Shown here: piece after piece, positions 41,691-49,753 of the stretch
Numbering within the stretch: position 1 is the stretch's first letter
Layout: each line of letters opens with the position of its first letter
Assembly: GCA_965232165.1 (NCBI GenBank)
Contig: CBDDOY010000001.1
Span: forward strand, 2,046,001-2,110,000
DNA length: 64,000 nucleotides
From: UBA2779 sp965232165
GTDB taxonomy: Bacteria; Spirochaetota; Spirochaetia; DSM-2461
Direction of reading: 5' to 3'
Program-made: the position numbers and the translations under genes
Notes under the pieces: model-generated
Database searches by the model: none
Told to the model about the DNA's origin: nothing
What the model saw: the letters and a program-made list of their open reading frames with translations, nothing else

Positions 41691-43109
41691 GTGAAATCCC
41701 TTTATTTATATAACTCTGACGGTCGTGAAATACAGGAATTCATTCCCAGGCAGAGCGGCAAGGTTGGTCTGTACTGCTGTGGGCCCACCGTGTATAACTA
41801 TGCCCACATCGGCAATTTAAGGGCTTACATCCAGTGGGATATCCTCCGGCGTGTCCTGGAACGCTTCGGGTACCAAGTGACTCATGTAATGAATATCACC
41901 GACGTGGGACACCTCACCGATGATGGGGATGAGGGAGAGGATAAAATGGTTAAGGGCGCCCGTGAGAGAGGTATGAGCGTCTGGGAAATCGCGAAACACT
42001 TCACAGAAGCCTTCTTTTCCAATATTCACGACTTGAATATTCTCCAGCCCACCATTACATGCAAGGCCACTGAGCATATCAAATCCATGATAGATTTGGT
42101 GAAACGCCTGGAAGACAGAGGCTTCACTTACAGTACTGGCGGAAATGTTTATTTCGATACAGACCAGTTTCCCGATTATGGGCGCCTAGCCCTTCTCGAC
42201 AGGCAGAACCTTCACCATGGTTCCCGTGTGGAAGTGGATGCCAACAAGAGGAACCCTGCAGATTTCGTCCTGTGGTTTACCAACAGCAAATTCACCAATC
42301 AAGCCATGGTTTGGGACTCTCCCTGGGGCAAGGGGTATCCTGGGTGGCATTTGGAATGCTCGGCCATGAGTTCCCTGTATCTTGGGGAACAATTCGATAT
42401 TCACACCGGCGGCATAGATCACATTCCCGTCCACCATACCAATGAGATTGCCCAGAGTGAGGGAGCCTCTGGCCGTAAATGGGTAAACTACTGGCTGCAC
42501 AACGAATTCCTCATCATTAAAGGCGGCAAAATGGCCAAGAGCAAAGGAAGATTCATTACTCTTCAGAATCTTCTCGACAAGGGTTACGATGCTTTGGATT
42601 ACCGTTACTTCCTGCTAGGCGGCCATTACAGGTCTCAGCTCATCTTCTCCCTCGAGGGTTTGCTAGGAGCACGTTCAGCCAGGGTTTCTCTCCTCGGGCG
42701 TGTCGCCGCCCTGCGCCGCATTTGCTCGCCTGTTTCCTTGAATGCCGTAGATTCGGAGGCCCGTATCCGTCTTGAGGCGTTTGACACCGCCCTCTCCGAG
42801 GATTTAAATACTCCGCGTGCCCTTGCCGAACTATGGGCACTCATTAAAGATGACAGGCTGAAGCCATCTGATAAACTCGCCGCCGTGTTGAGTATGGATG
42901 AAGTCCTGGGACTTCATCTCGATGAAGCCGGTTCAGAGAGCGGGCAGGCCGCCATGGATGCCGAGATTACACGGCTTTTGGAGGAACGTCTCCGGGCTCG
43001 TTCGGCCAAGGATTGGGCCTTGTCGGACCGTATTCGGGATGAGCTTGCCGGCCGCGGCTGGAAGGTCGTCGATTCTCCGGAGGGTCAAAGACTGGAGAAA
43101 AAGAATTGA
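41691..43109 (+). CDS. cysS: Cysteinyl-tRNA synthetase
   Basis: 472 residues. HIGH-like motif is YAHIGNLRAY, preceded by the zinc ligand in LYCCGPTVYN. The KMSKS motif reads GGKMAKSKGRF (about 282-292). Other class I signatures are GWHLECSAMS with the zinc-ligand Cys and GGIDHIPVHHTNEIAQSE. A C-terminal helical domain follows (ARSAKDWALSDRIRDELAGRG). It charges tRNA-Cys. The start is ATG at 41691 with GGAGATTGACGTG upstream (start codon GTG or the M of KSLYLYN; the frame fixes it within one codon). Divergent from murB across a short intergenic region. Confidence 0.96.
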   Translation: MKSLYLYNSDGREIQEFIPRQSGKVGLYCCGPTVYNYAHIGNLRAYIQWDILRRVLERFGYQVTHVMNITDVGHLTDDGDEGEDKMVKGARERGMSVWEIAKHFTEAFFSNIHDLNILQPTITCKATEHIKSMIDLVKRLEDRGFTYSTGGNVYFDTDQFPDYGRLALLDRQNLHHGSRVEVDANKRNPADFVLWFTNSKFTNQAMVWDSPWGKGYPGWHLECSAMSSLYLGEQFDIHTGGIDHIPVHHTNEIAQSEGASGRKWVNYWLHNEFLIIKGGKMAKSKGRFITLQNLLDKGYDALDYRYFLLGGHYRSQLIFSLEGLLGARSARVSLLGRVAALRRICSPVSLNAVDSEARIRLEAFDTALSEDLNTPRALAELWALIKDDRLKPSDKLAAVLSMDEVLGLHLDEAGSESGQAAMDAEITRLLEERLRARSAKDWALSDRIRDELAGRGWKVVDSPEGQRLEKKN

Positions 43110-43158
43110 GCAATCCCTTGAAGAGGATTGGTAACCTTCGCAAGGCGTGGTTGTTTAT

Positions 43159-43668
43159 ATGAGTGAAGCCGATCCCGCCAATAAGGACTTCATTGAGCTG
43201 TTTACTGTCTTTTACGGCAATCTTAAGCGGATTGCCTTTCATATTTGTGGAGATGAGGCAGTCGCCGAGGAACTCTCTCAGGAGGCATTTCTACGATACT
43301 ATGAACGCCGGCACCGCCTTCCCGTAGGAAATGAGGCCCGTTACTGGTTAATACGTGTTGTCAGAAATTTGGCATTTAATCATGAGAAACGCCGTGGACG
43401 CGAGAACAAGGTTTATAGAGACTATGCTCAAGAACTTCGCCTTGAAGTCCAAAACGAGGGAGAAAAAACTGTTCTGGAGGAAGAGGTTCGCAAAGATGTG
43501 CGGAAGGCTCTTGGCATGTTGCCGTATAAATTGAGAATTACCCTGATATTGAAAGAATATGCGGGATTTCCCTATGCGACTATTGCAAAAATCTTGAGAA
43601 TTTCGGAGAATAACGTGAAAATACGAGTTTTTCGTGCTCGGCAGCACCTCTCGAAACTATTGACTTAG
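43159..43668 (+). CDS. ECF-type RNA polymerase sigma factor
   Basis: 169 residues. Region 2 includes FYGNLKRIAFHICGDEAVAE, ELSQEAFLRYYERR and ARYWLIRVVRNLAFNHEKR. Region 4 covers about 110-165 (GMLPYKLRITLILKEYAGFP, IAKILRISENNVKIRVFRAR). ATG 43159 or GTG 43147 could be the start; AAGG at 43142 is not ideally placed for either. A zinc anti-sigma factor begins 12 bases after the stop behind GGGAGG, so the pair forms a normal sigma/anti-sigma unit. Targets may include the following secreted-protein genes. Confidence 0.93.
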   Translation: MSEADPANKDFIELFTVFYGNLKRIAFHICGDEAVAEELSQEAFLRYYERRHRLPVGNEARYWLIRVVRNLAFNHEKRRGRENKVYRDYAQELRLEVQNEGEKTVLEEEVRKDVRKALGMLPYKLRITLILKEYAGFPYATIAKILRISENNVKIRVFRARQHLSKLLT

Positions 43669-43679
43669 GGAGGCTTTTT

Positions 43680-44231
43680 GTGTGCCCCGACATGGTTGCT
43701 CTTTCGGCTTATTTTGATGATGAACTCACAGCGTCCAAGCATTGCGAGCTGTCGCTGCATGTCAAGAATTGTCCAATTTGCGGGGAGGCATTGAATCTAT
43801 TAGCCGCCCAGAGAAGGCGGCTCTGTATTTCCGCCCTCGAATCAGATGCCGATGATGGCGCCTTGCCCAGATTCTGGCGCTATGTCGGCCGTTCAAGGCT
43901 AAGAATCCAAAGAAGAATCCGCCAACTTACGGTGCCCATCCCGCTCGCCCTGGCGATTCTGGCTGCTTTGATTATTTCAATAGCGATGAATTTCATTCCT
44001 ATTACGAGAGTGTCTTTTCCTTCAATTGCCCAGGTAGAACGGCTTTCCCCCCCGCAGACGGTCGTGTCTTTGTCCCTCACGCCGAATGATGTAGAGAATT
44101 TGCTTTCCCTGATGGAAGACCGATTGGAATATAGCCGGGATACCATCTATACATTGCCCACTGAGCTGCCGGTAACACGCTTCGGAGAGCCTCAAATTCT
44201 ACGTACAATCAATCCAGAGCGCACTCCTTGA
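43680..44231 (+). CDS. Zinc-binding anti-sigma factor (RsiW/ChrR-like N-terminus)
   Basis: 183 residues from GTG 43680, six bases after GGGAGG. The ZAS motif is present: the early Cys (MCPD) and LHVKNCPICGEA, i.e. His-x3-Cys-x2-Cys (about 27-34). One membrane span lies at about 86-106 (LALAILAALIISIAMNFIP) and a ~75-residue periplasmic tail follows (VVSLSLTPNDVENLLSLMED). It should hold the preceding sigma factor at the membrane until a periplasmic signal triggers release. No protease gene is adjacent. Confidence 0.88.
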   Translation: MCPDMVALSAYFDDELTASKHCELSLHVKNCPICGEALNLLAAQRRRLCISALESDADDGALPRFWRYVGRSRLRIQRRIRQLTVPIPLALAILAALIISIAMNFIPITRVSFPSIAQVERLSPPQTVVSLSLTPNDVENLLSLMEDRLEYSRDTIYTLPTELPVTRFGEPQILRTINPERTP

Positions 44232-44249
44232 GAAAATGCAGATGTCATA

Positions 44250-44414
44250 GGGATGACTCAAGAAGCATCCATTCCGTTTCCGGCTCAGTTTTTTCTTGCG
44301 ATATAGAATTGTCAAAATACTCGCGTAACACGGAATTGTGCTTGAGCATTTATTTCCTTGCATCGATGAAAAATTTCTATACCAGATTCAGGAAGCGGGT
44401 TATTGAAAGTGTTG
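44250..44414 (+). repeat. Degenerate family-A (A2) element overlapping a gene start
   Basis: Starts GGGATGACTCAAGAAGCATC (compare GGGCACCTCTAAAAA), continues CATTCCGTTTCCGGCTCAG, GTCAAAATACTCGCGTAAC and TTGTGCTTGAGC, and ends CCAGATTCAGGAAGCGGG then TTATTGAAAG. This follows the A2 body in order over its full 165 bases. No direct repeat remains. The ATG of the next gene (44366) lies inside it, in the segment corresponding to the A2 sequence TTGCATCGAAGAAAAATAGC. Confidence 0.72.
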
Positions 44415-44929
44415 TATTATTGAGTATTCTTCTCCTTCCATCTTCCATAGATGCCCAAGACTACGATTTCAACGACATACAGCTTCTCAAGGATTCGCTC
44501 TATCTCCAATTTGATCTTTCGGTGCTATCCCTTGAGTCATCGGAAATTCTTTGGAGCACAGTAATGAATAAAATTACGATTCCAGGGCGAACAGTGTCGG
44601 TAGTTCTTGACGGTACTGACTCCAAGTTGGATATGCAGTTTACCGTATACCCCGCAGAGGATGACACGAGAATTCTTGTGGCACAGAGTGAAACATGGAT
44701 AGGGGACGACTATAATCGCACGCTGACAACTTTTCCCTTACAGTATAGTGACGAGGTCTACTACTATCCCTTGGGCCGGGCCGATGACCTCGTAGAGGTC
44801 GATCCGGTCGAGGTTGTTGTGAAGTTGAAGGTTATGCCCTATCTCAATACCATGAATAATGACTTCCGTGACGAACTGGAATCTTCTCTCGATTCTTCTG
44901 CCAGGTTTGATTTATCAGGGAAGCAATAG
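44366..44929 (+). CDS. Secreted protein of unknown function, repeat-derived N-terminus
   Basis: 187 residues. A good signal peptide is evident: basic n-region KNFYTRFRKRVIESV, core VLLSILLLPSS and cleavage after IDA (about residue 30). The mature part is beta-rich (LYLQFDLSVLSLESSEILWS; VSVVLDGTDSKLDMQFTVY) and unassigned. Its n-region and ATG are encoded by a degenerate family-A element (44250-44414). An upstream frame extension is also repeat sequence and is not used. The gene lies between the anti-sigma gene and a transglutaminase-fold gene, whose start is five bases after this stop. Confidence 0.65.
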   Translation: MKNFYTRFRKRVIESVVLLSILLLPSSIDAQDYDFNDIQLLKDSLYLQFDLSVLSLESSEILWSTVMNKITIPGRTVSVVLDGTDSKLDMQFTVYPAEDDTRILVAQSETWIGDDYNRTLTTFPLQYSDEVYYYPLGRADDLVEVDPVEVVVKLKVMPYLNTMNNDFRDELESSLDSSARFDLSGKQ

Positions 44930-44933
44930 GCTT

Positions 44934-46577
44934 GTGAGTTCCCGAAATCCAATTCTACATGGGCTGCCGACAGTCCTGTTTTTTATCTTCTTGACCGTGT
45001 TTTTGATTCTAATGATACGATATCAGCGTAAACCGGTCATACATTCCATTGATCACATTGTAGCCTCGACTGGTGAGAATATCGAATTGACCGGGAATCA
45101 TTTCGGCGATGAAATAGAAGGAGCCCGACTCATTGTCGGATCACAGCCCCTGTCGTCTGCAGGAATCATTGAGTGGCAGGACAGCCGTATCAGAGCAAGA
45201 GTCCCAAGGCTTGCCGGGGCCGTATTGATCAAAGTCAAAAATCGTTCCGGCATCTCCAATGGCATTGTGCTTGGTGATGCGGAGCGATTCCCCCAAGTTG
45301 AATACGGCTCTTGGCTGCCCGGCAGGCCGTTTGTTGAATTCGTTGATCCCGGTATAGCCGCTCCGGGAACCCTTGTAACCCTGCTAGGGAAAGGATTCGG
45401 CAGCAGGAGAAGTGATAGCGGCATTTGGGTCAATCGGTCTGATACATCGGCATCTTTTAGACAGGAATATCCTGATAGCGGGCAGTATGTCAAAGTCGTC
45501 TCATACGATCTTTGGACAGACTCAATGATACGATTCTGGATGCCTCCGAATTCTGCTTCCGGTTATATCTATGTCAAGAAAGGGAGGAATTTCAGCAACC
45601 CCATCCATTTTGAGCTTTTACCAGGACCGGGGGAATTTGAGATTGGGCCTTTGGTTCGCTGGTCTCTCAGGCAGGAGGTCATCATATCCGGTATAGGAGC
45701 GTTTCCCGGCAACTCGCTCTACCTGCGCCTTCCTGCTCCAGTGGACGATGGATTGGGCCAAGGGGCAGCCGTCATCCTCAAGGAGAATGGCGGAAGCGGT
45801 GTGATGAAGCTGCATAGGGAGGGCCGTCTCGATGTTTTCAGGTTGAGTGAGTTTACAAGTGGTGAGCAGAGGAAAATATCTCGGCAAATACTTGTAAGTA
45901 CTGCGGCTATAAGGGCACAGATTGATCCAAACGCCCTAGCCCCATACGATCCGACGAATCCGGATATCAAGGCATCATTAGGGATTGATGAATGGATTCG
46001 CCCGGACTTGGCTGCGGGGACTGCTGCCCGTATCATCGGGACTTTCAATGATGACTGGAGGAAAGCCCGAGCTATATATGACTATGTTATAGAGCAGTTG
46101 AATTGGACTGATGCGGCATCAGGCCATTCTGATTATCTGAAAACCTCCCAGGCCGACAGCGCGGGATATAGCTTTCTTTTCTGCTCTCTTGCCCGTGCGG
46201 CAAAAATCCCGGCAAGGCCTGTCAGTGGGCTGCTCATCGAGATGGAAGAGAAGAGTCGGCGTTGGCGGTGGGCTGAAATATGGATAGAGGGGCTGGGATG
46301 GGTTCCTGTTGACCCGGCCTGCGGAGACTTGGCGCCGTATCCCTCCTGGCTAGCTGCCATTGACAATCCTAAAGAATACTATTTTGGCGGCCTGGATGAA
46401 CGTCACATCGCCTTTTCGCGGGGAATAATGGAAACAGCAGTTCAGCAACCTGGCTCCGAGTCGAGAATTCCCCCTGTGATATACTCGCTCCAAGGAATTT
46501 GGGAAGAAGTTTCCGGCAACCTCCATGCCTATACGAGTGATTGGCCTGTTCCTTGGGTGACGGCGGTGTATCGGTAG
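44934..46577 (+). CDS. TIG- and transglutaminase-fold protein lacking catalytic Cys and His
   Basis: About 547 residues from GTG 44934 (the frame also opens inside the previous gene). A membrane span (TVLFFIFLTVFLILMIRY) is at the N-terminus. Two or three TIG/IPT-like beta domains follow (ENIELTGNHFGDEIEGARLI; AAPGTLVTLLGKGFGS). The C-terminal ~200 residues align with transglutaminase cores: FNDDWRKARAIYDYVIEQLN, GYSFLFCSLARAAKIPARPV and RWAEIWIEGLGWVPVDPACG. At the nucleophile position there is Ser and at the His position Trp; the Asp is kept. It is probably a non-catalytic binding domain. Periplasmic or surface location expected. Confidence 0.75.
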   Translation: MSSRNPILHGLPTVLFFIFLTVFLILMIRYQRKPVIHSIDHIVASTGENIELTGNHFGDEIEGARLIVGSQPLSSAGIIEWQDSRIRARVPRLAGAVLIKVKNRSGISNGIVLGDAERFPQVEYGSWLPGRPFVEFVDPGIAAPGTLVTLLGKGFGSRRSDSGIWVNRSDTSASFRQEYPDSGQYVKVVSYDLWTDSMIRFWMPPNSASGYIYVKKGRNFSNPIHFELLPGPGEFEIGPLVRWSLRQEVIISGIGAFPGNSLYLRLPAPVDDGLGQGAAVILKENGGSGVMKLHREGRLDVFRLSEFTSGEQRKISRQILVSTAAIRAQIDPNALAPYDPTNPDIKASLGIDEWIRPDLAAGTAARIIGTFNDDWRKARAIYDYVIEQLNWTDAASGHSDYLKTSQADSAGYSFLFCSLARAAKIPARPVSGLLIEMEEKSRRWRWAEIWIEGLGWVPVDPACGDLAPYPSWLAAIDNPKEYYFGGLDERHIAFSRGIMETAVQQPGSESRIPPVIYSLQGIWEEVSGNLHAYTSDWPVPWVTAVYR

Positions 46578-46758
46578 GAGGTCTGCCGTCCAGCTTGGAG
46601 GGCATCTCTTATGTTTCCGTTTCGATTCTGGCATTTTCCACCGGTAAGGTGTTTGTCAATTGCTCAGGAGGGACTTGGGCTGCACTGGAGCTTTGACGAC
46701 TCATATCAGAGAAGAGCATCAAATACTATTATGCTGAAATATTGAAAAATCAATATCT

Positions 46759-46876
46759 GGCCCCCCCTCGGGCCGGGCTTTCCGCTCCAATGCCTTTTTC
46801 CGGCAGCCTGCCCCCCTGCTCAATCGCCAATCGCCGGGGGGGCAGCCAGCGGCATTTCCGCTGCAATCCCTTGCGC
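46759..46876 (+). repeat. GC-rich hairpin repeat, family B, copy 4
   Basis: Starts GGCCCCCCCTCGGGCCGGGC and ends CCCTTGCGC. Hairpin arms GCCCCCCTGC and GCCGGGGGGGCAGCC. It is preceded by ATCAATATCT as in copy 3 and followed 12 bases later by family-C copy 3, repeating the B-C order seen at 4365-4604. The rest of 46578-46758 holds nothing I can support. Confidence 0.85.
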
Positions 46877-46888
46877 ATTTTGTCATTT

Positions 46889-47173
46889 AGTGCCGGAGAA
46901 TTGCGGCTGTTTCCATAGATAAATTCGTGGCGGCCCGGGACTGATCGAATCTCTCTAATACACAGTCAGAAAAAGAATTATAGAACTATCGCACCGGGCA
47001 TCAATAAAACTCATCGCGGATAGAATTTATACGATTGTTTTTTTCAGTCAGATTCGCTGAAATTCGAGCAGTATCGGATAGGGTAAGTTTGAATGTATTC
47101 TAGTAATTTGTTTTGCAACAAACTATACATACTTGCAAGTGGATATTTCCTTACCGCTAAGCTTCCGGGCATT
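46889..47173 (-). repeat. Family-C repeat, diverged copy 3
   Basis: 285 bases. Read on the plus strand it begins AGTGCCGGAGAATTGCGGC and contains CCCGGGACTGATCGAATC and CACAGTCAGAAAAAGAATTA, matching the reverse complement of copies 1 and 2. It ends CGCTAAGCTTCCGGGCATT. It carries extra sequence near 47090-47140 relative to the other copies, shared in part with 4549-4604. Confidence 0.7.
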
Positions 47174-47322
47174 GCATACTGCACACGGCCCATGTATCCA
47201 TAATACAGCAGGTTCCGGGGCTTGTTATTTGTGGCGGGGTGTGTCAACAGATTATTATGCCGCATGAGCTTGCCGGCATGGCTGAATTTGAGGTATCCTT
47301 AGCCGTAAAGGCGGAATTAACC

Positions 47323-47517
47323 ATGCGGAATCAATGCCTCGCTGCTGCGGACCCCGAACTTCATATAGCCGTTATCGATGAATTAACGCGCCAGCGGAAT
47401 AGGCTGGAACTTATAGCGTCTGAGAACCTTGTTTCACAAGCCGTTCTTGAAGCCGCGGGTTCTGTTCTTACCAATAAGTATGCCGAGGGTTATGGCACGG
47501 GTTCAGGACATGGGTAA
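47323..47517 (+). pseudogene. glyA: glyA (serine hydroxymethyltransferase) N-terminal relic
   Basis: About 64 codons with clear SHMT wording: DPELHIAVIDELTRQRNRLE, LIASENLVSQAVLEAAG and SVLTNKYAEGY. In intact enzymes this is followed by PGxRYYGG; here it turns into GTGSGHG and stops at 47517. The remaining ~350 residues, including the PLP lysine, are missing, so it cannot be functional. A family-A element lies 38 bases downstream but does not sit at the break itself. Confidence 0.82.
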
Positions 47518-47555
47518 GATTTGATACGGAAGAACTCATCACTCATTATAGTTAT

Positions 47556-47716
47556 GGGCACCTCTAAAAACCCCATCCCGTTTTTGGCTTGCTCTTTTCC
47601 CCCGCTGCTGCATTGCCAAAAAGCTCACATAACCCGGTTATGCTTGCGCTTTTGGCACCTTGCATCGAAGAAAAATAGCTGCGCCAAATTCCAAAAGCGG
47701 TTTTTTGGAGGTGCCC
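47556..47716 (+). mobile_element. Family-A MITE-like element (A2 type), TSD TTAT
   Basis: 161 bases from GGGCACCTCTAAAAACCCC to GCGGTTTTTTGGAGGTGCCC. It is flanked by TTAT on both sides (47552-47555 and 47717-47720). The body matches the copy at 8323 without its hairpin insertion. It lies between the glyA relic and the inositol locus, close to a predicted promoter. Confidence 0.92.
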
Positions 47717-47737
47717 TTATGGAGGCAACGCGGGTAT

Positions 47738-47766
47738 TTGATATGAATTGCGTTTATTAGTAAACT
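47738..47766 (+). promoter_or_regulatory. Predicted sigma-70-type promoter of the inositol locus
   Basis: TTGATA (47738-47743), a 17-base spacer and TAAACT (47761-47766). It would start transcription about 58 bases before the transaldolase-like gene. It is 22 bases from the end of the family-A element, so the element's arrival may have set the upstream boundary. Confidence 0.4.
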
Positions 47767-47830
47767 ATGATATGCAGATGGATTTTCCAGAGAATCCCCA
47801 TATTATGAATTAGAGAGGTGGAACTCTTAT

Positions 47831-48925
47831 ATGCGAAAGAAAGAAAACACGCAAAAGAAGCCAGCGGCTATAGACAAGCTGCTTGAGATGGTCAAAACAA
47901 CCGATACACGATACTGGAATGATTCCTGTTCGATGGCCGAACTGAAATACTCAATAAGCCGAGGAGCCACAGGAGCCACGACGAACCCTGTCATCGTCAA
48001 CACTGTATTGACAAAGGAATTTGCCCTATACAAGAGTACCCTCACAAAGGTAATACGTGACAATCCCACCGCCGTTGAGGACGATATTTCCTGGCTTATT
48101 ATAGAGCATATGGCAAAGGCCGGTGCTAAATTACTGGAGAAAAAGTTTGATCCTGAAAAAGGCGAGGGAAGACTTTCCATTCAAACCAATACAAAGTATT
48201 ACCAGAACAGTGATTTGCTGACAAAACAGGCAATCCATTTCCATGGCCTGGGAAAGAACATGCAGGTAAAATTGCCGGTCACGAGTGCAGGTATTAAGGC
48301 AATTGAGGAAGTTACCTATGCCGGTGTGAGCATCAATGCAACAGTGTGCTTTACGGTGCCGCAGGCAATCGCTGTTGCCGAGGCAGTAGAGCGGGCTTTG
48401 CACAGGCGGAAACAGGAAGGCAAAAACAATGCTCTGATCAATCCTGTTTGCACCATTATGGTAGGTCGTCTTGATGACTGGCTGAAGGTCGTATGTGACC
48501 GTGATGGTATTGTTGTGGATCCAGAATGCCTTGAATGGGCTGGTGTAGCAGCGGTTAAACGTGCGTATCAGATATATAATGAGAAAAATTTCAAGACCAG
48601 GCTTCTCTCGGCAGCATATCGAAATCATTACCACTGGTCAGAGTTTATCGGGGGCAGTATTATTGAAACAATACCCTATGGATGGCAGGTCAAGTTTAAC
48701 AAAAGCAGGATTGAAGTGAAGGAGCGCATGGAAAATCCGGTCGATCCTGTTATCCTGAAACAGTTAAGCAGCATTAGAGATTTCAAAAAGGCATATGAAC
48801 CTGCCGGTATGCAGGTATCGCAGTTTAACAGCTATGGCGCGGTGGCGCGAACCCTGCTGCAATTCGCACAAGGCTACGATTCTCTTGTTTCATTTGTCCG
48901 TTCCCACATGATTGAAGTGAAGTAG
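47831..48925 (+). CDS. Transaldolase-family protein in the inositol locus
   Basis: 364 residues, longer than fructose-6-phosphate aldolase-type members (~220). Family features are GATGATTNPVIVNTVL (about 44-60), the Schiff-base Lys in MQVKLPVTSAGI (about 140), SINATVCFTVPQAIAVAEAV and RLLSAAYRNHYHWSEFIGGS. The fold supports aldol cleavage or transfer through a lysine imine. As the first gene of the inositol locus, and with no recognisable IolJ aldolase in view, it may cleave 2-deoxy-5-keto-gluconate-6-phosphate or a related keto-sugar phosphate; that is inference. A GAGAGGTGG ribosome site precedes ATG 47831. Confidence 0.82.
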   Translation: MRKKENTQKKPAAIDKLLEMVKTTDTRYWNDSCSMAELKYSISRGATGATTNPVIVNTVLTKEFALYKSTLTKVIRDNPTAVEDDISWLIIEHMAKAGAKLLEKKFDPEKGEGRLSIQTNTKYYQNSDLLTKQAIHFHGLGKNMQVKLPVTSAGIKAIEEVTYAGVSINATVCFTVPQAIAVAEAVERALHRRKQEGKNNALINPVCTIMVGRLDDWLKVVCDRDGIVVDPECLEWAGVAAVKRAYQIYNEKNFKTRLLSAAYRNHYHWSEFIGGSIIETIPYGWQVKFNKSRIEVKERMENPVDPVILKQLSSIRDFKKAYEPAGMQVSQFNSYGAVARTLLQFAQGYDSLVSFVRSHMIEVK

Positions 48926-48938
48926 CTGAGGGGGGATC

Positions 48939-49742
48939 ATGATTGTCCATAGCATTATTTTCACTAAGGGATACACCCCCATTACAGAGGAGCATGGAGC
49001 ACATGCTTCCATGCTCATGGATTTTGGCATACTGCGGCTTTCTTCAGGGGAAGTCTATGAGTGTGCACAGGGAAAAGAACGTGCTTTTCTCCTTATGGAA
49101 GGGAGCGTTGTATTTCAATGGGCTAAGGAAGAGCGGAAGGCAGCCCGCGGCAGTCTGTTAGATGAAGCCCCCTTTGTGCTGCATGTGTCTGCGGAGGAGA
49201 AGATTAGCATCAGGGCTCTCAGTGATGTGGAACTCTGTGTACAGAAAAAAGAGAACCCGCAAAAATTTGATCCCGTTTTTTATGAGCAGGACAAGGTGCG
49301 AAGTCAGAATTTTGGAGAGAATACCATGCAGGACACATCTACCCGCGTTGTTCGCACCGTGTTTGATGCAAGCAACGCACCGTATTCTGCTATGGTGCTT
49401 GGGGAGGTCGTAAATTATCCTGGCAAGTGGTCCAGCTATCCTCCCCATACTCATGCTCAGCCGGAAATTTATCATTATCGTTTTCCCGGCTCTCCCCAGG
49501 GCTTCGGTTATGGAGAAACAGGGGAGCAGGTATTTAAGATACGGCATCAGGCCACCCTTATGATACCGCCCTCTGTTACGCATCCCCAGTGCGCCGCTCC
49601 AGGCTATCCCATGTACTATATCTGGATGATACCCCATCTTCCCCATGACAAATTTGGTCCCGACAGCCGCAATTTTGAAACCAGGCATGAATGGCTGTTA
49701 GACCCAAAGGCTGAGATTTGGCCGGATAAGGCGCAGCGATAA
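48939..49742 (+). CDS. iolB: 5-deoxy-glucuronate isomerase
   Basis: 267 residues, bicupin of the IolB/KduI type. Metal ligands are visible in SYPPHTHAQPEIYHYRF (His-x-His and Glu) and a further His in SVTHPQCAAPGYPMYYIWMI. The N-terminal cupin has GAHASMLMDFGILRLSSGE. It isomerises 5-deoxy-D-glucuronate to 5-dehydro-2-deoxy-gluconate in the cytoplasm. GGGGGGATC precedes the start. It differs clearly in sequence from the second IolB-like protein at 60911, so they are diverged paralogues rather than a recent duplication. Confidence 0.93.
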   Translation: MIVHSIIFTKGYTPITEEHGAHASMLMDFGILRLSSGEVYECAQGKERAFLLMEGSVVFQWAKEERKAARGSLLDEAPFVLHVSAEEKISIRALSDVELCVQKKENPQKFDPVFYEQDKVRSQNFGENTMQDTSTRVVRTVFDASNAPYSAMVLGEVVNYPGKWSSYPPHTHAQPEIYHYRFPGSPQGFGYGETGEQVFKIRHQATLMIPPSVTHPQCAAPGYPMYYIWMIPHLPHDKFGPDSRNFETRHEWLLDPKAEIWPDKAQR

Positions 49743-49753
49743 GGGGGTTTCTT

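Noticed and set aside
8323..47716. Repeats interpreted as a CRISPR array
   Set aside because: Copies are single, far apart, in both orientations and about 161 bases long, with no regular spacers and no cas genes.
47831..48925. Sulfoquinovose transaldolase pathway as the meaning of the transaldolase-like gene
   Set aside because: The neighbours are specific for inositol breakdown (IolB, C, D, E, G, A); no sulfoquinovosidase or sulfo-sugar gene is present.
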